Notes: generated by a model from the sequence alone, not told the origin. 64,000 nucleotides of DNA from Piscibacillus halophilus (GCF_900110685.1 NZ_FOES01000010.1:1-64000), one strand, 5' to 3'. Positions 8,634-17,464 are shown, numbered from the stretch's first letter. Translations and numbers: made by a program.

Positions 8634-9722
8634 ATGCACTCATTTACTGTAGCCGGTCATCAAGAAACCTCATTTCTAACGTGGTTTATGAATAATATTA
8701 GAGAAAAATTCACAGAAAAAGGTTATCGCTATCTACAGGAACCAGAGGACAATATAAGAATTGTATTTAACCTTTTAGACCGACAGAAGCCACGTCCATT
8801 TAGAAGAAAAGCTCAAGCCACCTTTGTGGTATCGATTATAGAGGAGCACGAAAAACCTGAAGACATATTCAAGGCGGCTTATCCTTACTTGATTCGGTCT
8901 TTAGCTAACCATTTGATTTATGTATTACATCATGATGATCATGTAGAATTTTATTTTATTACGCCTGAACAAGGATTCTATAAAATAAGATATGATGGTG
9001 ATGATGAGTCATTTTTCCAGAAAGTATTTGAACGGTTAGAACCAGTTGCTTCATCAGAGTTAGTTATAAATAATGAATTTTACGATGATCTTGATCAAAG
9101 TTTATGGAACGGAAATATTCATACGGAAAAGATCTATCATTCAGGTAGGAAACTTAATGAAATGAACTTACTGCCGGCACCGTTTCCATTAGAAGAATAT
9201 TTAACGCCTCGTGATATGAGACAGTTGAAAAGATTGTATGGAATCGGAGGATTAAGTTACGGTAATTTAAGTAGTCGGGATGATAATGAAAGTCATTTTT
9301 GGATGAGTGCTAGTGGTGTGGACAAAGGAAATATGAGAAATGTAGGACAAGATATTTTATATATAACGGGTTTTAACCGTGATAAAAATGCTATGGAAAT
9401 TAGAGTTCCCCCTGAAATCACGCCTAAAAGGGCTTCTGTTGATGCCATTGAGCATTGGATGATTTATAAGGAGTATCCAGATGTTGGTGCGATTGTTCAT
9501 ATTCATGCTTGGATGGACGGTGTTCAGGCCACGGAAATCAATTATCCTTGCGGAACCATCCAATTAGCTAAAGCTGTAGCGGATTTAGTTCGAAGTTCTG
9601 AAGATCCGTCTAGGGCGGTGATCGGATTGAAGAATCACGGTTTAACCATTACAGGTCGTGATTTAGATGATATTTTTGAAAGAATCGATGGAAAAGTCGT
9701 TAACCAAGTACCAATGACTTAA
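8634..9722 (+). CDS. Class II aldolase/adducin-like protein with an unrecognised N-terminal domain
   Basis: A 362-residue protein. The C-terminal half (about 185-362) is a class II aldolase/adducin domain: SYGNLSSRDD, the metal-binding IVHIHAW pair of histidines, GLKNHGLTITGRD with the third histidine, and a C-terminal helix. Family members cleave or epimerise phosphorylated sugars such as fuculose- or ribulose-phosphate. The first 180 residues do not resemble a domain I know; they are mixed alpha/beta with acidic and aromatic stretches (HHDDHVEFYFITPEQGFYK). AGGAGGGATTAAC precedes the ATG. It follows the zinc dehydrogenase by 19 nt and a terminator follows it. Confidence 0.78.
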   Translation: MHSFTVAGHQETSFLTWFMNNIREKFTEKGYRYLQEPEDNIRIVFNLLDRQKPRPFRRKAQATFVVSIIEEHEKPEDIFKAAYPYLIRSLANHLIYVLHHDDHVEFYFITPEQGFYKIRYDGDDESFFQKVFERLEPVASSELVINNEFYDDLDQSLWNGNIHTEKIYHSGRKLNEMNLLPAPFPLEEYLTPRDMRQLKRLYGIGGLSYGNLSSRDDNESHFWMSASGVDKGNMRNVGQDILYITGFNRDKNAMEIRVPPEITPKRASVDAIEHWMIYKEYPDVGAIVHIHAWMDGVQATEINYPCGTIQLAKAVADLVRSSEDPSRAVIGLKNHGLTITGRDLDDIFERIDGKVVNQVPMT

Positions 9723-9728
9723 TAGCTT

Positions 9729-9763
9729 AACACGCGTTTACTTATAGTAGACGCGTGTTTTTT
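9729..9763 (+). terminator. Terminator after class II aldolase gene
   Basis: AACACGCGT and ACGCGTGTT form a strong stem, followed by six T. It separates the dehydrogenase/aldolase pair from the next operon. Confidence 0.88.
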
Positions 9764-9841
9764 GATGCCGTATAAATCACCATTAACTTGGAAAAATATT
9801 AGATACCTTATTGTTGTTTGAACAAAGGAGCGACATTAATT

Positions 9842-11413
9842 TTGCTAAAATTAATCATATATGTGTTGATTATTTTATTAATCTTATTTTTATTTTACAT
9901 ATATATATTTCAACCGCTTAGTAAAACAAATCAATTAAATCAACCTGCCAATATACCATCATCTAAGCCTGTTGTGATGATTATTGTTGACTCTTTAATG
10001 GATGAGCCGTTACAAAAATCGATTAAGGATGGGAAAACGCCAGCACTGAAGTTCCTAATAGACCATGGCAAGTATTATCCTGATATGATCAGCAGTTATC
10101 CGACTATGTCCGTATCAATAGAAGGTTCTTTATTAACGGGAACATACCCAGATGAGCATCGAGTACCTGCATTAGTTTGGTACGATGAAAATAAGAAGCA
10201 GTTTATAAGTTACGGTAGTGCCCGAAAGGAAATTATGAAGCTAGGGATAAAAGAGGTTCTAAGGAACAGTGTTTTTAAATTAAATCAAGAACACTTAAGT
10301 AATCAAGTCAAAACGTTGCATGAAGAAGTAGAACAATCTGCGTCGATCAATGCCCTTATATATCGTGGTAATAACACTAAGCCATTACAAGTCCCAAGAT
10401 TATTTAATATGATGAATTATATGGATCGAAATGCGTCTGTAAAAGCTCCCGATTACTTTTCATTTGGCTTATTGTCCACTATAGATCCACGAAATAACTA
10501 CACTTATTTATGGCAATCTTTTGGATTAAACGATAAATTCGCTGCGAAAGAATTAAAATATTTAATTAATCAAGACCGAGTACCATCCTTTAGTCTAGTC
10601 TTTTTTCCAGAAAACGATAAGGCAGTTCACAAAATGGGCACTAGTGATAAAAAGGGAATCGAAAAAGCGGATCAACAACTGCAAGAAATTTTTAATACTT
10701 ATCCTACTTGGGAAGATGCGTTGAGAGATATCGTGTGGGTTGTAATGGGAGATAGTGGTCAAACGGATGTTATAAATGATGAAAGTCAGGCTTTAATTGA
10801 CCTAAGAGAATTGTTATCAGATTACCAAATCCATCAAATTAGTAAACCGATTCAAGTTAAAGATGAAATTGTTTTAGGTTTAAATGAAAGAATGTCTTTT
10901 GTATATCTGTTAGATGAGGAAATAACGTTTGAAGAAGTGGCTTCTAAACTGAATCATGATGAACGTATCGGATTTACCGCATGGAAAGATGGGGAGTGGG
11001 TCCATGTTTTGTCTGGAGATGGTGAAGGTCAGCTGACATTCAAACCCGATGGAGAATATAAGGATTCATACAATCAAACTTGGACGTTAGAAGGAAACCC
11101 GAATGTTCTAGATCTATCCATTAATGAAAAGAACGAAATTTCTTACGATCGTTACCCTGATGGACTGGCTCGATTATATAGTTCACTTCATTCCCATTCG
11201 GGTAAATATCTTATAGTCGACGCCAAGCCTGGATACGAATTTGTTGGAGAGGGTTCACCGACTCATGTTGGGGGAGCAAGTCATGGCTCTCTTCATAAAC
11301 AGGACGCTTATTTTCCACTTATTGTGACTGGAACGGACTTAGAACCAAAACATAAGAGAATCATCGACTTGAAAGAGTGGATTATGCAAATAATTGAAAA
11401 GAATAATGAATAG
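9842..11413 (+). CDS. Membrane-anchored phosphodiesterase/alkaline phosphatase superfamily protein
   Basis: A protein of about 523 residues with an N-terminal membrane anchor (residues about 3-25) and an extracytoplasmic domain of the type I phosphodiesterase/nucleotide pyrophosphatase class. Visible marks are PVVMIIVDSLMDEPL (metal-binding Asp), the SYPTMSVSIEGSLLTGTYPDEH block with the likely nucleophile Thr or Ser, WVVMGDSGQTDV, and a late THVGGASHGS metal-site histidine region. I choose TTG 9842 because AAAGGAG lies 11 nt upstream; the frame is open back to another TTG at 9818 that lies upstream of that site. The substrate is unknown. The patatin gene begins 8 nt after the stop, so the pair is one operon. 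Confidence 0.8.
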   Translation: MLKLIIYVLIILLILFLFYIYIFQPLSKTNQLNQPANIPSSKPVVMIIVDSLMDEPLQKSIKDGKTPALKFLIDHGKYYPDMISSYPTMSVSIEGSLLTGTYPDEHRVPALVWYDENKKQFISYGSARKEIMKLGIKEVLRNSVFKLNQEHLSNQVKTLHEEVEQSASINALIYRGNNTKPLQVPRLFNMMNYMDRNASVKAPDYFSFGLLSTIDPRNNYTYLWQSFGLNDKFAAKELKYLINQDRVPSFSLVFFPENDKAVHKMGTSDKKGIEKADQQLQEIFNTYPTWEDALRDIVWVVMGDSGQTDVINDESQALIDLRELLSDYQIHQISKPIQVKDEIVLGLNERMSFVYLLDEEITFEEVASKLNHDERIGFTAWKDGEWVHVLSGDGEGQLTFKPDGEYKDSYNQTWTLEGNPNVLDLSINEKNEISYDRYPDGLARLYSSLHSHSGKYLIVDAKPGYEFVGEGSPTHVGGASHGSLHKQDAYFPLIVTGTDLEPKHKRIIDLKEWIMQIIEKNNE

Positions 11414-11421
11414 GTGACTAT

Positions 11422-12339
11422 ATGAAAATTTTATGTATGGATGGTGGCGGTATTAGGGGTGTTTATGCCATTGCTATTTTGCAAGCAATAGAAGAGGAAT
11501 ACGGTACCCCGATAGGTGAGCATTTTGATTTAATTGCTGGTTCAAGTACAGGTGCCATCATTGCAACCTCTATTGCATTGAATAAAAAAATGAGCGAGGT
11601 TATGAATCATTATAAGAAGTATGGGAAAAAGATTTTTAAACGTCAAGCAAAGATTGGGTTTTTTAAAAGTGTATACAGTGATCGGTATTTAAGATATTTT
11701 TTTCAAAAATCTTTTGGTGATTATACTCTTGAGGATATCCAAAAACCGCTTCTGATTCCTGCGGTAGACGCGACCCACGGTAAACCCTATATTTTTCGTT
11801 CAAATTATGGTCACTCCAACCATGATGACCTATCTATTAAATTATGGGATGCTGTTCTTTCTTCTTGTTCAGCACCCATCTATTTTCCGCCGAACAATAT
11901 CAATAATCAATACCTATCCATTGACGGTGGTTTATGGGCCAATAACCCTTCATTAGTATGTATGACAGAGGCAATAAACTATTTTAATACTTCCATTAGT
12001 GAAATAGAAATATTGTCGTTGGGGACAGGATTACAAAAAATTAATTTCAACATAGATCAAGAAGGTTGGGGGGTACAAAAATGGCTTCCATTAAATTTTA
12101 CATCGTTAAAAGTAACACCAAAGCTATTAGACCTAGCCCTTCACCTTTCCTCAGAATCTACAACTTATCATTGTAAATTACTTCTTAAGAAAAATTATTT
12201 AAGATTAAACAAGGAACTAGGAGAAGAAGTACCATTTGATGATATCAGCTATATTGATAAGCTAAACGATTTGGGAATAGAAACCTATAACGAACAAACA
12301 GAGAAAATTAAGATGTTTTTGGGAGGGGGAACTCCGTAG
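11422..12339 (+). CDS. Patatin-like phospholipase
   Basis: A 305-residue patatin-family acyl hydrolase, probably cytoplasmic (no signal peptide). The oxyanion motif DGGGIRGVY is at residues 7-15, the nucleophile is Ser42 in GSSTG, and the catalytic aspartate is Asp168 in DGGLWANNP. Such enzymes cleave acyl chains from phospholipids with a Ser-Asp dyad. AGGTGACTAT precedes the ATG, 8 nt after the phosphodiesterase-like gene, so the two are probably co-expressed and may act on membrane lipids, though this is inference. Close relatives serve as CBASS effectors, but no nucleotide cyclase lies nearby. Confidence 0.85.
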   Translation: MKILCMDGGGIRGVYAIAILQAIEEEYGTPIGEHFDLIAGSSTGAIIATSIALNKKMSEVMNHYKKYGKKIFKRQAKIGFFKSVYSDRYLRYFFQKSFGDYTLEDIQKPLLIPAVDATHGKPYIFRSNYGHSNHDDLSIKLWDAVLSSCSAPIYFPPNNINNQYLSIDGGLWANNPSLVCMTEAINYFNTSISEIEILSLGTGLQKINFNIDQEGWGVQKWLPLNFTSLKVTPKLLDLALHLSSESTTYHCKLLLKKNYLRLNKELGEEVPFDDISYIDKLNDLGIETYNEQTEKIKMFLGGGTP

Positions 12340-12420
12340 AAATTTTATTTCTAGACGCCTTTTATGACTCATTTATTGAAAGGTTTTGAGCCGTTTTGAA
12401 TGGTTATTTAAGCTATGATG

Positions 12421-12443
12421 AACCCCCGTTTATGGGGTTTTAT
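12421..12443 (+). terminator. Possible terminator after patatin gene
   Basis: AACCCC(C) and GGGGTT form a short stem with a GTTTA loop, followed by TTATT. It is modest in strength. Confidence 0.5.
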
Positions 12444-12447
12444 TGAC

Positions 12448-12482
12448 AATAGGCAAAGCACTAAATAGGTACTTTGCCTATT
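12448..12482. terminator. Inverted repeat at the end of the M42 peptidase gene
   Basis: AATAGGCAAAG and CTTTGCCTATT form an 11-bp perfect stem directly beyond the stop codon of the minus-strand peptidase gene. The T tract on the minus strand is short. Confidence 0.6.
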
Positions 12483-12486
12483 AACA

Positions 12487-13548
12487 TTATTTCAAATTAA
12501 ATTTATAGTCTTTTGATGTTTTCATCTTTTTCACAAACTCTGTTAGAAGTTCCTTGGTCGCATCCAAATCGTTCAAATCAATTAATTCGATAGAGGAGTG
12601 GGCGTTTCTAGAAGGAATGGACAGCACTCCAGTAGGGACTCCTTGTTGAGCTAAACTTAATTCACCCGCGTCAGTCCCTATTCCAGGGAAAATTTCTAAC
12701 TGATAGTTAATATTTTGTTGCTCCGCAATGTCTACTAAATGATTTTTGACTTTTTTATTAGCGATTAAGCTAAAGTCTAACACTTTAATTCCGGTACCTG
12801 CTCCAAGTGCGAGCGTTTGATCCATCATTTCTTCGGTTGTATCACTCACAGCAGTTGTATCCAGCGCAATCGCAACATCAGCGTTGTGTTGGTGACTCGC
12901 CACTCGTGCCCCTCTTAGACCGACTTCCTCTTGTACTGAAAAAACTCCTACGATTTCTCCACAAAAGTTGCTCGAATCTAGTTCTTCTAATGTTTGAATT
13001 AAAACGGCACAGCCCGCACGGTCATCAAAAGCTTTCCCTGCTATACGATGTTCTGTCAATTGATCGATATAAGGTTGCCAAGTAATCGAATCGCCAACTT
13101 TTATACCCATAGAATCAATCTCTTTTTTAGATGTAGCTCCAACATCAATATATAGCTGTTGATGTTTTCTTACTTTTTGAGGGTCATCAAACTTTTTCAT
13201 ATGTGCTGAAATCGTACCAATAACTCCTGATTGAAATCCTTTAGACGTTTTAATTTGTACTCGTTGGGACAATAAAATTCGATCGTCATGACCACCCAGT
13301 TTTTCAAAGCGTAAGAGACCATTTTCTTCAATCTTTTTAACGATAAAACCTACTTCATCCATATGAGCAGCGACAACGATTTTAGGACCTGGTTGACGTC
13401 CTTTTTTACTTACAATGAGGTTACCAACTCCATCAACTTCAATCGAATCAACAGTCCCCTTTAATCTATTAGCTATGTACTTTCCGACATCTTCTTCAAA
13501 TCCACAAGGTCCATGAATGTGGGTGAGTTCTTCTAATATTTTCTTCAT
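12487..13548 (-). CDS. M42 family metallopeptidase (tetrahedral/glutamyl aminopeptidase type)
   Basis: A 353-residue cytoplasmic aminopeptidase of family M42. The di-metal ligands and catalytic residues can be placed: His62 and Asp64 in AHMDEVGF, the bridging Asp176 in FDDRAGC, the catalytic Glu-Glu pair near 207-208 in VQEEVG, a later VAIALDTT aspartate and a C-terminal His in RNAHSSIE. Such enzymes form large oligomers that trim peptides from the N-terminus; some were named glucanases in error. AAGGAGAATCAC precedes the ATG. It is monocistronic and convergent with the patatin operon. Confidence 0.92.
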   Translation of the reverse strand: MKKILEELTHIHGPCGFEEDVGKYIANRLKGTVDSIEVDGVGNLIVSKKGRQPGPKIVVAAHMDEVGFIVKKIEENGLLRFEKLGGHDDRILLSQRVQIKTSKGFQSGVIGTISAHMKKFDDPQKVRKHQQLYIDVGATSKKEIDSMGIKVGDSITWQPYIDQLTEHRIAGKAFDDRAGCAVLIQTLEELDSSNFCGEIVGVFSVQEEVGLRGARVASHQHNADVAIALDTTAVSDTTEEMMDQTLALGAGTGIKVLDFSLIANKKVKNHLVDIAEQQNINYQLEIFPGIGTDAGELSLAQQGVPTGVLSIPSRNAHSSIELIDLNDLDATKELLTEFVKKMKTSKDYKFNLK

Positions 13549-13699
13549 TGTGATTCTCCTTTTTGATTGTTTTAAAAATTACTATAACAGATTTATATAA
13601 AACTAGTTACTAACTTGCATAGAAATTCCAGTAATTCATTAAATATTCAAATAATTGACTATATTGACTATAATCGTAAGTTAAACTGAGAATAAGTAG

Positions 13700-14899
13700 G
13701 TGATGAGCTTGTTTTCATGGAAGAATTCAATTCTATTAATATTAGGTATTGGTGTATCTCATTTAGGTAATTGGATATACTTAGTCGCTATTAATTTGTA
13801 CATATTAAATTTAACAGGTTCTGCAGCAGCAGTTGCAGGTCTGTTTATCATTAGGCCAATAGCAACGATTTTAACTAACACTTGGGCTGGGAGTGTCATT
13901 GATCGTGTAAATAAAAAGAGGATGTTGGTCACCGTAGATTTAGTTAGAGGCGCCATTGTGTTTGTGATTCCATTTATAGAAAGCTTATGGGGAATCTATG
14001 GACTTATTTTTATGATTAATTTAATTGGATCATTTTTTGGTCCGACATCTCAGGTTTATATCACTCAACTAGTTCCTGTAGAAAAACGTCAACGCTTTAA
14101 TTCTTTAATGAGCACCATGAGTTCTGGAGCCTTTTTAGTAGGGCCTGCGTTATCTGGAGTATTAATTATGTACTTTGGAACCGATGTGAGTATCTTTGTG
14201 AATGCAGTTACGTTTTTGGTTTGTGGAGGCATCATTGCGCTTCTTCCTAATATTAATGGTGCATTAATAAACTCGAAGGTAAAAGGAATACAAGCTTGGT
14301 TCAATGACTGGAAAGTGGTCGCTTCATTTTTCAAAAGAGCCTCTTACTTTGTGTTTGTTTATATACTGTTTCAGACCGCAATGCTCATTGGATTTGCTTT
14401 GGATTCCCAAGAAGTGACTTATATTAAACAATATCTTGGTTTATCTGATGAATATTATGGTTTGCTAATGAGCATCACGGGGGCTGGTTCGATTGCTGGT
14501 GCTTTAATTGCGGCTCTTATAGCCAGTAAAGTTCCTCTTCGGTTTTACATAGGTGGAGGAGTTTTATTATCTTCTTTAGGATATGTCTTATTTTATTCTT
14601 CATTTAATTTTATCTCGGCCTTAATAGCTTTTATTATTCTGGGTTTCTTTATGGCTTTTGCGAATGCCGGGTACGCCACATTTTTTCAAAACCATGTACC
14701 GACGAATATTATGGGACGTATCGGAAGTGTTGCTAATATTATTCAATCTATTATTCAAATCATGTTCACTTTGATCTTAGGCTTTTTTGCAGAAATCCTC
14801 ACTCTTCAATTAGTCACATTAATAGGCTCTTTAATAGGTTTAATTATTAGTTTTCTATTACTCATCTATTTAATAAAAAAGGCTGATGCTACTAGGTGA
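13700..14899 (+). CDS. MFS transporter (drug-efflux-like)
   Basis: A 399-residue, 12-helix major facilitator. GNWIYLVAINLYILNLTGSAAAVAGLF opens the first helices, the loop 2-3 motif appears as GSVIDRVNKKRMLV, and the second half has the related GFALDSQEV and SKVPLRFYIGG loops. This matches the subfamily of bacterial exporters often annotated as macrolide or multidrug efflux; the substrate is not predictable. The start is uncertain between GTG 13700, ATG 13703 and TTG 13709. The last would best use AGGTGATG as a ribosome site. It is a single gene. Confidence 0.85.
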   Translation: MMSLFSWKNSILLILGIGVSHLGNWIYLVAINLYILNLTGSAAAVAGLFIIRPIATILTNTWAGSVIDRVNKKRMLVTVDLVRGAIVFVIPFIESLWGIYGLIFMINLIGSFFGPTSQVYITQLVPVEKRQRFNSLMSTMSSGAFLVGPALSGVLIMYFGTDVSIFVNAVTFLVCGGIIALLPNINGALINSKVKGIQAWFNDWKVVASFFKRASYFVFVYILFQTAMLIGFALDSQEVTYIKQYLGLSDEYYGLLMSITGAGSIAGALIAALIASKVPLRFYIGGGVLLSSLGYVLFYSSFNFISALIAFIILGFFMAFANAGYATFFQNHVPTNIMGRIGSVANIIQSIIQIMFTLILGFFAEILTLQLVTLIGSLIGLIISFLLLIYLIKKADATR

Positions 14900-15017
14900 G
14901 TCACTATTTACAGGGCATTATATGATATCAGTCTATACCATTTTGATACAAATAACATAGAAGTAACTAGAAAGAGAAATTATATTCTCTTATAAAGGAT
15001 GAAAGGGGGCTAGAGTC

Positions 15018-15101
15018 ATGGGATACAACTACGGTGAAAAATTTGCGTTAATCGTTGTACTATTCATTTTGTTAATTATTGTTGGTGCTGCTTGGTACTA
15101 A
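15018..15101 (+). CDS. YjcZ-family tiny membrane protein, copy 1
   Basis: A 27-residue protein: MGYNYGEKFALIVVLF followed by ILLIIVGAAWY. The Gly/Tyr-rich N-terminus, single membrane segment and invariant IIVGAAW(V)Y end define the tiny bacillus membrane family called YjcZ, associated with sporulation. AAAGGGGGCTAGAGTC precedes the ATG. It is not visible to a normal gene finder because of its length. A second copy lies 208 nt downstream with the same C-terminus. Confidence 0.85.
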   Translation: MGYNYGEKFALIVVLFILLIIVGAAWY

Positions 15102-15309
15102 GGTAACAAACAAACAGATTTATTGGCCCAATTTATCATTCATGAACAGTATAATGATGGAGCTTTCTAGACTAACTATTATGAAGCCTTACCGTAGAAT
15201 GGTAAGGCTATTTGATAAGGAAAAGTCATTGAAATTGTGCATTAGCCTTATCAATGTGTTGCACAAAACATATATTGATAATGAACATGTGTAAAAGGAG
15301 GAAATGTTT

Positions 15310-15399
15310 ATGTCAGGAGGACACGGTTACGGCGGTGGCTTCGCGCTAGTTGTCGTATTATTTATCTTATTAATTATTGTTGGTGCTGCTTGGTACTAA
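15310..15399 (+). CDS. YjcZ-family tiny membrane protein, copy 2
   Basis: A 29-residue protein: MSGGHGYGGGFALVVVLF followed by ILLIIVGAAWY. The ribosome site AAAGGAGG is 7 nt before the ATG; another ATG two codons upstream is in frame but too close to it. Its last 30 nt are identical to copy 1, which points to a tandem duplication. A terminator follows. Family members are linked to the spore or its mother cell in Bacillus, but a specific role is not known to me. Confidence 0.88.
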   Translation: MSGGHGYGGGFALVVVLFILLIIVGAAWY

Positions 15400-15410
15400 G
15401 ATGAAGAAGA

Positions 15411-15437
15411 AAAGGCTGCGAATTTTCGCAGCCTTTT
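15411..15437 (+). terminator. Terminator after YjcZ copy 2
   Basis: AAAGGCTGCGAA and TTCGCAGCCTTTT form a tight stem ending in T. Confidence 0.85.
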
Positions 15438-15481
15438 ATACATAAAGAAAAAAGACAAGCCTAAAAAAATGATTTTGTATA

Positions 15482-15512
15482 TTGAAGTTTACGTTAACGT
15501 AAATGTTAAACT
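15482..15512 (+). promoter_or_regulatory. MerR-type promoter with a perfect palindrome in a 19-bp spacer
   Basis: TTGAAG at 15482-15487 and TAAACT at 15507-15512 are separated by exactly 19 bp, the over-long spacing typical of promoters activated by MerR proteins. The spacer holds the perfect 16-bp palindrome TTTACGTTAACGTAAA (15488-15503). The gene just downstream encodes a MerR regulator, so this is its probable operator and an autoregulated promoter for the acyl-CoA operon. Confidence 0.75.
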
Positions 15513-15553
15513 TAGTTTAAAGAATTTTTTGACAAATAGGAAGGAGGTCATTG

Positions 15554-15946
15554 GTGAACAACTTTTATAGCATTTCCGACATGGCGGATATGTTCAATGT
15601 CTCCACAAGAACGATTAGATATTATGAGGAAATTGGTTTGTTAAAACCTGAACGAAATCAAAATGGATACAGAATATATGGCAAGAAAGAAAAGATTCAA
15701 CTTCAACTCATATTCAGGGGCAAGAAATACGGATTTTCGCTTGATGAGATTAAAGACATGATATTACTGTTCGATGAAGATCCGACAGGTCGCGAACAAT
15801 TGAAGAAAACGATTGAGTATGGAGAGAGGAAAGTCCAAGAGGTGACACAAAGTATTGAAGAACTTATGTCGTTAAAGAATGAAATGGAAAAGTTTCTAGG
15901 TGAATTTAAAAAAATGTTAGCAGATTTGGAGGAAAATAAGGTATGA
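15554..15946 (+). CDS. MerR-family regulator of an acyl-CoA operon
   Basis: A 130-residue regulator. The winged-helix DNA-binding domain is residues 1-70 (YSISDMADMFNVSTRTIRYYEEIGLLKP, GYRIYG) and a coiled-coil dimerisation helix fills 80-125. There is no cysteine metal site and no large effector domain, as in the MerR regulators that control acyl-CoA degradation. I choose GTG 15554 because GGAGG lies 6 nt upstream; TTG one codon earlier is too close. The stop overlaps the next start as ATGA, so the regulator and the acyl-CoA synthetase are translationally linked. Confidence 0.85.
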   Translation: MNNFYSISDMADMFNVSTRTIRYYEEIGLLKPERNQNGYRIYGKKEKIQLQLIFRGKKYGFSLDEIKDMILLFDEDPTGREQLKKTIEYGERKVQEVTQSIEELMSLKNEMEKFLGEFKKMLADLEENKV

Positions 15947-17463
15947 ATATTTCAAAATTATTATCTTATCAATCAAGAAAGTTCCCGAATCAAGAGGCTA
16001 TTTTGACACCTACTGAACGCATTACATATCAAAAATGGGAAGAAGACGTGAATATTCTAGCTAAAAATTTACAAGCACTAGGGTTCGAAGCTGGAGATAA
16101 GTTCATCATTCACATGCCGAATACAAAAGAGTTTTTATATTTATATATGGCCGTCATTCGGTTAAAAGGGATCGTGATTCCAATCAATGCTAAATTAACG
16201 ACGAATGAAATGGAATACATCATTAATCATAGCGATGCTAAATTTTTTGGGACGCATGAATTATTATTTGATCAATCGGGTCCAATTGAAGACATCCGTC
16301 ACTTAACTTGCATTAAAACGGGTGAATCCGTTGGGAAATGGATCGCTTTTGACGAATTATTACAAGGTGAACCTACTGTCATAGAAAATGATTCTACAGA
16401 AGATGAAGAGGTGTCAATTCTATATACATCAGGTACGACAGGAAATCCAAAAGGTGTCTTATTTACACATCGAAATATTTTAACCGTTGCGACGATGATT
16501 TGTATAGAAATGGACGTTAAACAGGATAGTCGAATTCTTCATATGATGCCGTTAAGTCATTCAGCACCACTGCATTTATTTATGGCTGCTGGATTATATG
16601 TTGGAGCGACACATGTCTTGGCTCCTACGTTTACACCAGATTTATTGTTGAAGACTGTGGAAAAAGAGCGTATTACACATTTCTTTGGAGCGCCAGTCGC
16701 TTATTTATTAACCGCTAAACAACCTGATATAAATGAATGCGATCTTTCTTCTGTGAAATATTGGATCTATGGTGGCGCACCATTAGGTCAACAAGAAGTC
16801 GAATTTGTTAAAAGACGATTCTCGACCGAGTCATTAGTATGTGTGTATGGACTCACAGAAGCTGGACCTAATGGCACACTATTACTTCCTGAAGATCACG
16901 AGTATAAATCAGGTAGTATAGGAAAACGTGCAGCTCTTCATTGTGAAATTCGCTTAGTTAATGAAGAAGGGCAAGATGTAGGGATTAATGAACCAGGGGA
17001 GATTATTTTACGTGGTGAAGGAACCATGAAAGGGTATTATAAGGACCCTAAAAAAACGAATGAATCCATAAAAGATGGATGGTTATACACAGGTGATATC
17101 GCAACGCGTGATGAAGAGGGGTTTTTCTGGGTTATTGATCGGAAGAAAGACATCATTATATCGGGTGGCGTTAATATTTATCCAAGTGAAGTCGAAAATG
17201 TGTTAATGACTCACCCACAGGTTGAGGATGTTGCGGTTGTAGGAGTTCCTCATTCAGAGTGGGGTGAGACAGCTAAAGCTTATGTTGTTCTTCACGAGAA
17301 GATTGATTCACTAGAAACAGAGTTTAGGCAGTTCCTTGAAAATCAAATTGCTTCATATAAAATTCCTTATTTATATGAAGAATTGGAAGCGTTACCAAGA
17401 AATGCGACCGGTAAACTTTTGAAAAATCAATTAAGAGAGCTCCATCAAGAAAGGACTGTATAA
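15943..17463 (+). CDS. Acyl-CoA synthetase (AMP-forming, ANL superfamily)
   Basis: A 506-residue enzyme that activates a carboxylic acid with ATP and CoA. The P-loop ILYTSGTTGNPKG, the YGLTEAGP motif (A5), YTGDIA (A7), DRKKDIIISGGVNIYPSEVE (A8 hinge) and the catalytic lysine in RNATGKLLK (A10) are all present in order. The organisation suits medium-/long-chain or branched/aromatic acids; the exact substrate is unknown. It overlaps the MerR gene by 4 nt and the acyl-CoA dehydrogenase starts 1 nt after its stop. Substrate activation followed by dehydrogenation is the implied pathway. Confidence 0.92.
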   Translation: MNISKLLSYQSRKFPNQEAILTPTERITYQKWEEDVNILAKNLQALGFEAGDKFIIHMPNTKEFLYLYMAVIRLKGIVIPINAKLTTNEMEYIINHSDAKFFGTHELLFDQSGPIEDIRHLTCIKTGESVGKWIAFDELLQGEPTVIENDSTEDEEVSILYTSGTTGNPKGVLFTHRNILTVATMICIEMDVKQDSRILHMMPLSHSAPLHLFMAAGLYVGATHVLAPTFTPDLLLKTVEKERITHFFGAPVAYLLTAKQPDINECDLSSVKYWIYGGAPLGQQEVEFVKRRFSTESLVCVYGLTEAGPNGTLLLPEDHEYKSGSIGKRAALHCEIRLVNEEGQDVGINEPGEIILRGEGTMKGYYKDPKKTNESIKDGWLYTGDIATRDEEGFFWVIDRKKDIIISGGVNIYPSEVENVLMTHPQVEDVAVVGVPHSEWGETAKAYVVLHEKIDSLETEFRQFLENQIASYKIPYLYEELEALPRNATGKLLKNQLRELHQERTV

Positions 17464-17464
17464 A

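Noticed and set aside
11422-12339. Patatin as the effector of a CBASS defence system
   Set aside because: There is no CD-NTase, no ubiquitin-like or HORMA accessory gene nearby. A stand-alone lipase paired with a phosphodiesterase is the simpler reading.
15079-15294. A 71-codon gene between the two YjcZ copies
   Set aside because: It overlaps the end of YjcZ copy 1, has no ribosome site and its product looks like random translation.
7082-15400. Genomic island inserted at the ssrA 3' end
   Set aside because: The gene content after ssrA is less conserved, but I see no integrase, no copy of the ssrA 3' end and no clear base-composition break.
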